A stretch of DNA of 44,598 nt from Desulfuromonas sp. (GTDB lineage: Bacteria; Desulfobacterota; Desulfuromonadia; Desulfuromonadales; BM515): the NCBI GenBank assembly GCA_002869635.1, contig PKUF01000032.1, forward strand, positions 1 to 44,598, given 5' to 3'. Positions 1 to 10,051 of this stretch are shown here, piece by piece; position 1 is the stretch's first letter; the number at the start of each line of letters is the position of its first letter. The notes beneath the pieces are model-generated. The model worked only from the letters and a program-made list of their open reading frames with translations. It did no database searches and was not told where the DNA came from. Position numbers and translations under genes: made by a program.

Positions 1-3000
1 GAAGCGTATCGCCAGCTGTTCACCACTGAAGACGGTGCGGGTCGCACCGTTGAAGCTGAACTTCACGGCACGCATGGTCCGCTTGCCAACGGTGACCGGG
101 GTCGAAACAAGCGCCCCGCCATTTGGTGCAGCAAAAGGCTGGAAACCACCACTGTAAAGACCCAGTTCACAGGTCATATCTGCCGCAACATTGTCGTTGT
201 CAACATACAGGGTAATTGAGCTCACATAAATAGTCGTGTCACCGCTGTAGACCTTCGGCGTGACAAAAACGACCGGGTAGCTTGCTGAACTGCTTGCCGT
301 GGTAGTGGTAAAGTCGGTGGCCAGCATAGTGACCGCCCCTCCAGAGACCGCGCCGCTGGCGTAGTAGGTCACATCGGTCTTCGGCACCGACTTAAGACCT
401 TCAGGAGCGGCCAGCAGGGTACTCAGGTTACTATCGCTATTGCCGGCACTGTCTTTGGCGCGGACCGCAAAGGTGTAGGGCGTCCCATCGGTCAATCCGG
501 TGACACGATAGCCATGCTGATCCTTGGTGTTGGCCTGAGGCGTACCGTAATCGATACTGCCGACATCCGACCAGAAGATCTCGTAGGTAATCGGCATGGA
601 ATGGTCTTCCGCCGGCGTCCACTGGAGATAAACCGAGCCGGTATCATCAAGCACCGTCGCCCTGTCAATCCCGTACCACGCCGGCGAGCCGACCAGAACC
701 GGAGCGAGCGTGTCGGCGGGTACCGTCATATTAACACTATCCGAGCCCCCGAAATTTCCAGCCTCATCGTAAGTACGCAGAGCAAAGGAGTAGTTCACCC
801 CCGGGATAAGGTTACGGGCAATCGCTTCCTGAGGCTCTCCCTTGCGACTGACCGTCGGCGGACCGCCGAAGAAGTTATCGGAACGAGTAAAGTCCGTTGC
901 CAGCGCTGCCGCCGGGTAGCGACTATCTCCGTCACTTCCCATGCGAATATCGTAACGATAGGCCGTCCCGTCATCGGTGCCATCATCACCCGGGGCCGTC
1001 CAGGTAATCTTCAGCGACCGCGGCTCAGGGCCTGCCGCAATGGCAAGACTCGAGGATGCGATAGTCACATCAGCAGGAGCTACGGTGTCTCCATACCACC
1101 CCGGAGTAAAGGGTGCGCGGGCATGGCAGAGAACGGTAGAACAAGTTCCATCGGTAGAACCAATGTTGAATGCCGCACTTGAATCAGCGGCCCCCCAAAG
1201 ATCTTCAGCCCTACGGCCTTCGCTGGTTACGAAGACCTCTGCCGGGAGGTTTGCTGCCGTACCATGATCCGAGTCATTCGTCACCGCCGCATGACAGTGC
1301 TCACAGAGATCCTTCTGCTTACCCGCCGAGGCGGCATCATCGAGTAGTTCCTGCAGAGTGAGGCTGTAAATCTTCTCACTCAAAACGGTCATATGCAGGG
1401 TGTGAACACCATCGTCGTTCTCACTGTTGGCGTTACTGTCGTCAGGCCAGAAGTTCGACTCATACACCCCACTTGTGCCACCACCGTGGCAGATGTTGCA
1501 GCCGCCCACCGGATCGTTGGCCCCATCAACCGACTCACGGGCGATATCCGCCACAGCGAAGGTGTGGGTTCCGGAAGTGCCGGGGTCTCCGTCATCGGAG
1601 TGACAGGCGGCACACCAGGCCCGACCGCCCGATTCCGTGACGCCGGTCGCCCCGTTGTCGTTCATCGTGACGCTACCGTTACGGTGATTGGCAACCGAGG
1701 GATAGGCATGACAGTCTTCGCAAGCATTCGCCGCCCCACCTACCGAGTTGTGGCTGTCACCACGGGTTGAGGTTCCATCGCCAGGATAGGCCGCGTAGTG
1801 GCTGGTCCCGGTACGCCATGCCCCGAACTGACCGTGGCAGTTGTTACACTCGGTGCCGTCACTGTTGACGGCCGTCGTGCTCCAAAGACGGGTCCAGTTG
1901 CCCGCGTCCGCATGGCAGCTGCTCAGTGTCCCGGTGGGGGCGCAAGTCGGCGTCGCGGCATCGGCAAAGGTGACATCTGCGGCGAAATTAACACTCGGCG
2001 CGACCGCATTCCAGCTATTGGTATAGGTGCCATCAATATGGTTCGTTGAGGGCGTCGTCGTATGGCAGTTCGTACAGTTCCCTGCCAACAGTGTCTCATC
2101 ATGCGTCGTTGATGAGATCGTCGGGGTGATGGCATGCAGACCGGTGGCCGGCAAAGCACCCGCGGTATCAGCGACCCGCCCACTGACATGGCAATCGACA
2201 CAGGCCAAAGAACCGCCAGGAGTCCAGTCTCCACTGGTGTTGGCCACATGACAGGTAATAGTACAAGTCTGACTCCCCGAGACATAGGTCACAGAGTTGT
2301 CGACGCTGCCGTTTTTGTGGCCGCTGTGGGCACCGGTTGCGGCACTGGCCCCGTGGCAATCAGCGCAATCACCCGCGACATAGGTATTGTTATCAATATG
2401 CGGGGTATGCTTGGCGCTGGCGATCGGCCAGCCCCCTTGATCAAGGGAGCGAGCCGCCCCTGCCAGAGCGGTCGCGTTATGACAATCGGCACAGTTCAGG
2501 CCTGCCGCATCCATCCAGCCGTTACCCGCCACGGTGTAGTGACAGGCGTTGCTGCAGGTGGTGTCACCGGTGTTGTAGGTGGTGAGGCTGCTGGCAACGG
2601 TAATGGTGGCGACATTGGGGCCACCGAGATGATCGTCCGCCGCCCCGAGCGCACCGTCGTGCCCGTGGCAATCCGCACAGCCACCACCGACAAAGGTGCT
2701 GTTGGCCATATGGATGTCGTGCTCACCGGCGTTGGGACCGACCGAGATGGAGAGATCGGCTTCGCCGCCGGCATCGAGCAGCTTCGTACTGCTATGGCAA
2801 TCGGCACAGGCCAAGCTACCCGTGGTCCAGTCGTCGTTGGTGTTGGCCCAGTGACAACTGTTATCGCAGGTCGCATTGGCGGCAGAGTAGGTGACGATAT
2901 CGTCGATTGCGCCATTACGGTGGGTCGCGTGGGCGCCGGTATCGGCGCTGGCGCCATGACAGTCAGCACAGTCTCCCGCCACATAGGTGTTCTGGTTGAT

Positions 3001-6000
3001 GTGGATGGTGTGCTTGTTGCCGGTCGGCGGGAACATGTTGTTCTGCGTCAGCAGCTTGGCCCCCGAGGCGTGACAGTCGGTGCAGCTGTCGCCCCCGAGA
3101 TTCCCGGCGGCCCATTCGCTATCATCGGAATCGTGACAGCCATTGGCCGTGCTGCAGTTGATGTTGGTGAAATCGGCCCCGCTGTAATTAAGGGCTGTCG
3201 TCAAATAGGTGCCACCGAAATCGACGTTGGTATCGTTGTGCTTGGCATCCCCCGGTCCCGTATGGGGGTGGCAGGCGCCACAGCCACCGGCAAAGAGACT
3301 TGAGCCGGTGTGCAGAGCGTGAATGACACTGCTCTCATTGGTCCCGGTATGATCGCGGCCACTGCTGTTGTGACAGTCGGTGCAGTTGGCCGACGGGCCA
3401 TTCTGCTCAAGGCGGGTCCAGAGTGTCGTCTCATCAAACTCATGCCCCTCATCGGCGGTGCCATCGTTGGAAACATGGCAGGCCGAACAACCGACCGTTG
3501 CGCCGTTGTCGGTGAAGCTGATCTGGTTGTTGATCTGGATGTTGGCGTCGCGATGATCGACCGAGAAGTCATAGTAGGTCGTATCGCCGTTTTTGTAGGT
3601 ATGGCAGGTGTAGCAGGGGTCGGTTCCATCATGGCTGGCCGCGACCTGGCCATCGGCATCGCCGCTGGTGTTGGTCTGATGCCGCGCCACAACCCCGGAC
3701 GTAAACCCGGTGGCGAAGGTGCCGTGGCAGTTGCCGCACTCGGTTCCGTCGCTGTTCGCCGCCGTCGTACTCCACTGGCGAGCCCAGGCCCCGGAATCGG
3801 CGTGACAGCTGGCATTGCAGCCGGTCGCTGCGGCATAGGCGCTGACATTGGCGTTGAAGGTGAACGTCGCCGTTCCAGAATTATTCAAGGTGCCGGTCTT
3901 ATTAGCATCGGACGGCGAGGCGGCGTCATGGCAGTTGATGCAGTTCCCCGTCTGCAGGGTATCGTCGTGGGTTGCCGCCGAGATCGTCGGGGTGATGGCA
4001 TGCAGCCCCGAGGCAGGCAGGTTGCCGTTGCCGCCGACATAGGTTCCGGCATGACAGTCGCGACAGACCAGCGCTCCACCGGCGGTCCAGTCGCCGCTGG
4101 TATCGGCGAGGTGGCAGGTGATGCTGCAGGTCTGGGACAGACTGACGTAAGTCACGGTGTCGTCTACGGTCCCATCCTTGTGACTGACATGGTTACCGGT
4201 GTCAGAATTGGTTCCATGACAGTCGGCGCAGTCACCCGCGACATAGAAGTTGTTATCGATGTGCTGGGTGTGCTTGGCGCTGGTCGGCGGATAGGCATCA
4301 AGGGCCGCACTCAGTTTTGCCGCCGCGTGACAATCGGCACAAATCAGGCTGCCGCCATTCCAGTCACGGCCGCTGACCACCGTATGGCAGTTGTTGGTAC
4401 AGGTCCCGTCACCGGCACTGGCCAGAAGGGTGTAAGCGGTCACATCGTTGATCACGGTCACGTTGCCGTCGTTGTGCGCCGCAAGGTGATTGCTCACCGA
4501 GGAACCGACACCGTGACAGGCGTCGCAGGCGTCCACTCCAACCGTCCCGACATAGGCACTGTTGCCAAGGTGGGCGGTATGAGCATTACTGCTCGGCGGA
4601 TAGCCCCCTTGATCGAGAAGCTTGCCGGTGGCGGCGTGACAATCGCTACATGTGGCGAGGCTGTCGGCCACCCATGAGCCTTCATCGGAATCGTGGCAAC
4701 CGTTGGCCGTGCTGCAGTTGGTGTTGGCGAAATCGGCCCCGCTGTAATTGAGAGCGGTCGTCAGGTAGGTGCCGCCAAAATCGACCGTGTTGTTTTCGTG
4801 CAGTGTCCCGCCAGGTCCTGAGTCGGCGGGGTGACAGGCGCCGCAGCCCGGCGACATGGGCGATCCGGTGTGGTAGGTATGAACCGCCTCGCTTTCGTTG
4901 GTGCCGGTGTGGTCGCGGCTGTTCAGAACATGACAACCGTTGCAGTTGCCTGTCGGGCCTCCGACGATCATCTCCCGCGACCAGCGATCAACCCCGCCAT
5001 CAGCGATGTCATCCTTATTGGAGTCGATGAAGCCGTATTCACCGTCCGCCGTCCCGTAGGGACCGGCGCCGGAGTCGTGACAACCGTTGCAGGTGTTCAC
5101 CGAGTCATCGTTGTCAACGAAGAGCATGTCGTCGTTGAGCTGGATCGCCCCATCACGATGCTTCGTCGCGAAATCGTAGGGGACCGTCTGCCCTTGCTTG
5201 TAGGTATGGCACATATAGCACTTTTCACCGGCCACCCCGGTATGCCCCGCTTCCACCTGAGCATCCCCGGCATGGCGGGCGATCACGCCCCCAGCCCATC
5301 CCTGATCAAAGTCGCCGTGACAGTTGCCGCACTCGGTGTAGTCGCTGTTCTTGGCGGTTGTACTCCACTTGCGGCTCCAGGCGCCGCCATCGTCGTGACA
5401 GCTCACCAGGCCGTTGCCGGGGGCGCAGGTTGAGGGCGCGCCGTTGCTGTAGTTCAGATCGGTCGCTATCGCCGCCTGGGTCGCGGTCGGTGCTCCCCCG
5501 GCAATATGCGCCGCAGGCAGGTTGTTGGTGACATCGATACCGCTGTGGCAGGTGGTACAGGTCCCGCTCGGCACCGCTTCGCCGCGGGTGATCTGGAAGC
5601 TGATGTCGTGGGTGTTGCCGGAGACGGTCAGGGTTCCACTGTGCAGACCGCTGATCGGAGCAGTCCCGATCTTGCCGGCGGTGTGACACTCAACGCAATC
5701 GAGACTGCTGGCGTCGGTCCAGGTTCCGGTTGCATCAACATCGTGGCAGGCGTTGGTGCAGGTCACACCATTGGTGCTGACCAGGTCGATGCTGGCATCC
5801 CCGGCCTGCACCGTGCCGTTGATATGAGTGGCAACCGCTGCAGAGGAACTGGTTGTGTCAAGGTGGCAGTCACCGCAACCCGCTACATAATTGCTGTTGC
5901 CCACATGACCCGTATGGCGGCCGGTTCCCGGCGGCAGTGCGTGACAGATTGAGCAGTTCGCTGAAGCCGTTCCCCAGACCGGACTTTGGACAGCAGAACC

Positions 6001-9000
6001 TTTGCCGTCGTTATGGCAGGTGGTCGTGGTGCACTGGCCATAGGTGACATCAGTATAGTCCGAAAGGCTGGTGGTGTAGGCGAAGCCACCGTTGAGATCG
6101 ACCGCCCCGGTCAGGTGACCGTTGTCACCACTGTTATCCGGATGGCAACTGATGCAGGCGACGGTCAAGCCAAAGGTGCCGCTCGCCCCCATATGAGCAG
6201 TATGGCTCCCCGGCGTCCCTTTCCCCGTATCGGGGTCGCTGCTGCTGTGACAGAAATCACAGTTCTGACTATTAGGCGTTCCCCAGGTTGCCACATTGCT
6301 CAAGCCAGAGGGGTTATGGCAGCCGGCGTTACTACAGGTATCCGTCCCATCATCCCAAGTCGTGACAATCACCGTCGCCTCATCTTGCGAGGCGTTGCCG
6401 CGATCGTCAAGGACTGCTCCGTCGTTGGTCGCATTGAGCGCCCAAGAGTCATGATCATCAATATGAGTCCGCGGGAAGACATCACCCGCGTTGTCATCGT
6501 GACAGGTGGTGCAGACCTTACCGCTGTCGAAATGTTTGTTGTGCGTCGCACTGACTGCTTCGCTGTTACCATTGGCCACGTTGCCAACACTGGCAGGCGT
6601 ATCACTCCAATAATGACAGGAACTGCAGTTCAAACCGTCGCTGTCGGTCCAGTTGCCATCGTCGCCACCGGAATAGTGGCAGGCGTTGGCACAGGTCGTG
6701 TTGGTGATCCCTACAGCCAAGCTGACAGACGAGTCTGAGTGGGAGAGTGTGAATGTCGATGCTCCGGGATGACAGACCTCGCAATCGAACTTATCTTCGG
6801 ATTCATCATGACTGGAAACGTTAACGTGCGCCTCGTGCACCCCAGCCTTGCCCACCGGACGATCGTCGCTTGCTGTCGGCGGATTACCGTGGCAATCATT
6901 ACAGGCGGTTCCGCCCTGTGGCATGAAACCACCATATACATTGGCCTCGGTATGGCCATGACAAGTAAGACAGTTTTCATCTTCGTGATGGGCGCCACCC
7001 ACTGCGACATTATTATGAGTTGTCGCCGTATGACAGGTGGCGCAGATATCATCACTATTTACGCCATCAGCTTCATCAAAGGAGCCCGCGCCTGTAAATG
7101 CTGTAAAATCGACGCTTCCGGCAAAATCGGCTTTGACCTCGCCAATCATCGCAACATTACTACCCACGCCGTGCGGATCATGGCATTCAAGACACAGTTT
7201 ACTGAAATCAGTCCTCTTCTGCCCTGTGTAGTCAGTATCCGTATTCGCATGGGTCTGGACATCAACGGTCGCCTCAGCATTACGTGAACCACCGCTGGTA
7301 TGGCAGGCTTCACAACTAAATCCACCGATAAGAAGTGTCACCGTGGCGCCGCCGACGTGATCACTTTCTCCATTGATAGAACTTAGATGGCAGTCGGTAC
7401 ACACCTTGTTTGCCGCCGGATTACCGGTCTCAGCATAATTACCGCTAGTTAGGTTGTGACCGATCGTCGCCGCCAGCGCCTTATCCGGGGCACTCACCGC
7501 CGATGAAGAGGCATCGGAGTATGTGGTCACCGATGCTCCGATGTGGCAAGTCCGGCAGTCAACACTTGAGGGGTTGCCCCAAACCGGCGAGATATCCCAC
7601 ACCGCGGTGTTTTCAACCCCATGACAAGCATCACAGGATGCTGCAAGCGACAAGGTCGTGACCTGACCATCAACATGACCACTATGTGAAGCTGTGTTGG
7701 CACCGGCCCCGTGACAGTCATCACAGCTTACATTTGCTCCTGCTGTATCGAGATGCACGGTGTGCGAATTGGTTGTCAAGGTGGCCGACGTCACACCATG
7801 GCAGCTGCCACAGGCAGCACCGCCGACACCATCATCCCAGTCTGCGGTGTTGCCTAAATCGGCAGGGTCGTGGCAGTAGACCGAACAGGTTCCCGTTGTT
7901 GCATCGTAGTCGACACCAACATCGTTGGTCGCAAGGGCGGTTTTCAATGTCGAACCGCTCGAGGCATAGACAATGTCGACCAGCGTGTTGACATGATTTC
8001 CACCTGAGGCCGGGCTGAGAATATTGACCAGATGCGCTCCAGCTGACACGGTCGAATTATCAAGCGCCGTGCTGTTGTGGCAGATACTGCAATCATTCCC
8101 ATACGTATCAAGATGTTTACCATGAGCTGGGGTATTCCCCCGGTTCGACATGGTTACACTGGTATTACCGTGACAGGTCGAGCACTCTCCGACCTGCCCA
8201 ATCAACGTATCCTTACCGTTATCCCAGGTCGGCGAGGGGATTGTTCCTGTGTAATCACGAGTCGGTCCATCAGCTGTACGAGGCGCACCATTGCCGTGAC
8301 AATAGAGGTTTTCACACTGATCAGTTCCGGTGTTGTAGGTTCCCGTTGAACTCGGATCGACGACAGGATCAAAGGCGACATCCCTGTAACCCGTTGCATA
8401 AGGCGTTGTTGCTGACTGCTGATGGGTCGGAACGTAGTTGGCGTGACACGGCTCACAAGCGTAGACTCCTGGGCCAAAAATGTAGTCTGTCGCAGCCCCT
8501 TGCGTCGTACCGCCTGCCGCATGAGCATTATGCGGTGTTACACTTTCGTCCTTTTGGTAGGTCACGCTCGCGTGCCGGTAGTTCCAGGTTGCATCGATAT
8601 AGGCGTAGCCTCCATCAACCCCTGAACCGATTCGGTCACCACGGTTATCGATGTAAGGAGGGAAGCCGTGGCAATCACCGCAGGTCGCAGCACTGGCATC
8701 ATTCTGAAAACTATAGCTCCAAGCCGGTCCGTTGTGGAGATGGCATGCCGTACAATCATCCGTCGACGAGTGAAAGCTTCCCCCTTTGGGAATCGTCTCT
8801 GCTTCACCGTGGCAGGCTTCGCAATAACCAAACGCCGTAAGATTGCTGTTGTCTTTCCAGACTTCAGTCCTGTTCGGCAGTGAGAAGATCGCTGAATTGC
8901 TGTAGATGTAGTCTGTTCCGGAAAAACTATAACCGGTAAAACTGACCATCGAGTCTGAGATCGGATTGTATGTCTGTGGTCGTAGAACATAGTAAAAAGG

Positions 9001-9948
9001 CACATTATTATTGTAGGAATGAGCGCTGTGGCAGTCTGTACAGCCGAGAAAGGTCCCACCATCGGCTGATTTTCCGTGGATGAGATAAGTGTGGCAGGAC
9101 TGACAGAGGCTTGAGCGTTTATTGGCTTCTGCCTCTGTAAAATCGGCCGACGTGACTGAGTTAAAATCACGGGGGCCATCTGTCCTCAGGATATGGCCAT
9201 CACCCGCATTTAAACCTGCAGCCATATACGAGTCTTTCCCGTCAACTGTTGATGAATCTGAATCTGTGTAATGCAATCCGTGACACGTGCTACATGAGAC
9301 CGTTGTGCCAATTAACGCCATCTCACCACTAAAGGTTGCAGGAACAACATATTTATCCAGTGTTTCACCTGAATTTATGGCATTGGCTGTCGTTTCATAA
9401 TCATCGATTAACGGATGGGTCAAAAGGGCATGATCACTATTGCCAATATTCCATAGTGCGTGACAATCCTTGCACATTTCGTCATTCAAATTTTCATTTC
9501 GCAGAATCCTCGTATCTGCTGAATCGTAGGTTTTATGGGGGTCATGACAGACGCTACAGTTAACAGATCTGTTTGAAATATTATAACTACTGCTATAAAG
9601 AGCCACACTCGGAGGTGCCGCTCCTGCGGCAGGCACATCGTTATTGACCCCCCAAAGGTGTGACACCTGATTCGTTGCACTCGGATTATTTCCCAATGCA
9701 TTACTCGCATCGTCGGCCGTCATCTTCCCTGTAGGAACATGCCCTGTACTTCCGTCCGAGTATGTCGTTGATCCAACGGCCCCCGTATCATGACAACTCA
9801 GACAGAGGTTCAGTGCAATTTCATCAAGTGCCAATCCGGCGCGATGACAGCTTTTGCAATCAAAATAATGAACATCGCGCGCCTGTGCTAACGATCCACA
9901 CAAGAGAATAACAATCAACACGAACAATTGACGAAGACGAGAAGCCAT
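1..9948 (-). CDS. Giant multiheme c-type cytochrome with C-terminal fibronectin-III-like region (3' end truncated by window edge)
   Basis: Reverse-strand frame from ATG at 9948 (RBS GGGAGG, signal peptide MASRLRQLFVLIVILLCGSLAQA) reads with no stop found to position 1. Hand count: ~61 CxxCH, 9 CxxxCH, 4 CxxxxCH, 2 CX5CH, 2 CX8CH. All minus ORFs listed in this interval are in the other two frames. The pattern matches the Geobacter CxxxxCH...CxxCH repeat family (TIGR01904, from memory). Confidence 0.93.
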   Translation of the reverse strand, partial: MASRLRQLFVLIVILLCGSLAQARDVHYFDCKSCHRAGLALDEIALNLCLSCHDTGAVGSTTYSDGSTGHVPTGKMTADDASNALGNNPSATNQVSHLWGVNNDVPAAGAAPPSVALYSSSYNISNRSVNCSVCHDPHKTYDSADTRILRNENLNDEMCKDCHALWNIGNSDHALLTHPLIDDYETTANAINSGETLDKYVVPATFSGEMALIGTTVSCSTCHGLHYTDSDSSTVDGKDSYMAAGLNAGDGHILRTDGPRDFNSVTSADFTEAEANKRSSLCQSCHTYLIHGKSADGGTFLGCTDCHSAHSYNNNVPFYYVLRPQTYNPISDSMVSFTGYSFSGTDYIYSNSAIFSLPNRTEVWKDNSNLTAFGYCEACHGEAETIPKGGSFHSSTDDCTACHLHNGPAWSYSFQNDASAATCGDCHGFPPYIDNRGDRIGSGVDGGYAYIDATWNYRHASVTYQKDESVTPHNAHAAGGTTQGAATDYIFGPGVYACEPCHANYVPTHQQSATTPYATGYRDVAFDPVVDPSSTGTYNTGTDQCENLYCHGNGAPRTADGPTRDYTGTIPSPTWDNGKDTLIGQVGECSTCHGNTSVTMSNRGNTPAHGKHLDTYGNDCSICHNSTALDNSTVSAGAHLVNILSPASGGNHVNTLVDIVYASSGSTLKTALATNDVGVDYDATTGTCSVYCHDPADLGNTADWDDGVGGAACGSCHGVTSATLTTNSHTVHLDTAGANVSCDDCHGAGANTASHSGHVDGQVTTLSLAASCDACHGVENTAVWDISPVWGNPSSVDCRTCHIGASVTTYSDASSSAVSAPDKALAATIGHNLTSGNYAETGNPAANKVCTDCHLSSINGESDHVGGATVTLLIGGFSCEACHTSGGSRNAEATVDVQTHANTDTDYTGQKRTDFSKLCLECHDPHGVGSNVAMIGEVKADFAGSVDFTAFTGAGSFDEADGVNSDDICATCHTATTHNNVAVGGAHHEDENCLTCHGHTEANVYGGFMPQGGTACNDCHGNPPTASDDRPVGKAGVHEAHVNVSSHDESEDKFDCEVCHPGASTFTLSHSDSSVSLAVGITNTTCANACHYSGGDDGNWTDSDGLNCSSCHYWSDTPASVGNVANGNSEAVSATHNKHFDSGKVCTTCHDDNAGDVFPRTHIDDHDSWALNATNDGAVLDDRGNASQDEATVIVTTWDDGTDTCSNAGCHNPSGLSNVATWGTPNSQNCDFCHSSSDPDTGKGTPGSHTAHMGASGTFGLTVACISCHPDNSGDNGHLTGAVDLNGGFAYTTSLSDYTDVTYGQCTTTTCHNDGKGSAVQSPVWGTASANCSICHALPPGTGRHTGHVGNSNYVAGCGDCHLDTTSSSAAVATHINGTVQAGDASIDLVSTNGVTCTNACHDVDATGTWTDASSLDCVECHTAGKIGTAPISGLHSGTLTVSGNTHDISFQITRGEAVPSGTCTTCHSGIDVTNNLPAAHIAGGAPTATQAAIATDLNYSNGAPSTCAPGNGLVSCHDDGGAWSRKWSTTAKNSDYTECGNCHGDFDQGWAGGVIARHAGDAQVEAGHTGVAGEKCYMCHTYKQGQTVPYDFATKHRDGAIQLNDDMLFVDNDDSVNTCNGCHDSGAGPYGTADGEYGFIDSNKDDIADGGVDRWSREMIVGGPTGNCNGCHVLNSRDHTGTNESEAVHTYHTGSPMSPGCGACHPADSGPGGTLHENNTVDFGGTYLTTALNYSGADFANTNCSTANGCHDSDEGSWVADSLATCSDCHAATGKLLDQGGYPPSSNAHTAHLGNSAYVGTVGVDACDACHGVGSSVSNHLAAHNDGNVTVINDVTAYTLLASAGDGTCTNNCHTVVSGRDWNGGSLICADCHAAAKLSAALDAYPPTSAKHTQHIDNNFYVAGDCADCHGTNSDTGNHVSHKDGTVDDTVTYVSLSQTCSITCHLADTSGDWTAGGALVCRDCHAGTYVGGNGNLPASGLHAITPTISAATHDDTLQTGNCINCHDAASPSDANKTGTLNNSGTATFTFNANVSAYAAATGCNASCHADSGAWARQWSTTAANSDGTECGNCHGTFATGFTSGVVARHQTNTSGDADGQVAASHDGTDPCYTCHTYKNGDTTYYDFSVDHRDANIQINNQISFTDNGATVGCSACHVSNDGTADEGHEFDETTLWTRLEQNGPSANCTDCHNSSGRDHTGTNESSVIHALHTGSSLFAGGCGACHPHTGPGDAKHNDTNVDFGGTYLTTALNYSGADFTNINCSTANGCHDSDDSEWAAGNLGGDSCTDCHASGAKLLTQNNMFPPTGNKHTIHINQNTYVAGDCADCHGASADTGAHATHRNGAIDDIVTYSAANATCDNSCHWANTNDDWTTGSLACADCHSSTKLLDAGGEADLSISVGPNAGEHDIHMANSTFVGGGCADCHGHDGALGAADDHLGGPNVATITVASSLTTYNTGDTTCSNACHYTVAGNGWMDAAGLNCADCHNATALAGAARSLDQGGWPIASAKHTPHIDNNTYVAGDCADCHGASAATGAHSGHKNGSVDNSVTYVSGSQTCTITCHVANTSGDWTPGGSLACVDCHVSGRVADTAGALPATGLHAITPTISSTTHDETLLAGNCTNCHTTTPSTNHIDGTYTNSWNAVAPSVNFAADVTFADAATPTCAPTGTLSSCHADAGNWTRLWSTTAVNSDGTECNNCHGQFGAWRTGTSHYAAYPGDGTSTRGDSHNSVGGAANACEDCHAYPSVANHRNGSVTMNDNGATGVTESGGRAWCAACHSDDGDPGTSGTHTFAVADIARESVDGANDPVGGCNICHGGGTSGVYESNFWPDDSNANSENDDGVHTLHMTVLSEKIYSLTLQELLDDAASAGKQKDLCEHCHAAVTNDSDHGTAANLPAEVFVTSEGRRAEDLWGAADSSAAFNIGSTDGTCSTVLCHARAPFTPGWYGDTVAPADVTIASSSLAIAAGPEPRSLKITWTAPGDDGTDDGTAYRYDIRMGSDGDSRYPAAALATDFTRSDNFFGGPPTVSRKGEPQEAIARNLIPGVNYSFALRTYDEAGNFGGSDSVNMTVPADTLAPVLVGSPAWYGIDRATVLDDTGSVYLQWTPAEDHSMPITYEIFWSDVGSIDYGTPQANTKDQHGYRVTGLTDGTPYTFAVRAKDSAGNSDSNLSTLLAAPEGLKSVPKTDVTYYASGAVSGGAVTMLATDFTTTTASSSASYPVVFVTPKVYSGDTTIYVSSITLYVDNDNVAADMTCELGLYSGGFQPFAAPNGGALVSTPVTVGKRTMRAVKFSFNGATRTVFSGEQLAIRF

Positions 9949-10051
9949 TTGATCCTCCCAAAGAAGGCTTTCATTCACTGTTGCCAACTAATAAAATCTA
10001 ATCTTTGTGGCAGTTAAATCTGCATAACTAGTTTTTTTTAATGTTACACAC

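Noticed and set aside
2134-4677. Long plus-strand ORFs (389 aa and 455 aa) plus other plus and minus small ORFs in 1-9948
   Set aside because: They are shadow ORFs in alternative frames of the giant cytochrome. Their low-complexity G/V/A/R/I-rich translations lack domain signatures, while the minus frame from 9948 has regular heme motifs.
2000-7000. CRISPR-like regularly spaced repeats
   Set aside because: The recurring GTGACAxxCxGCACA-type strings are reverse-complement CxxCH codons in one reading frame with variable spacing; they are protein-level repeats.
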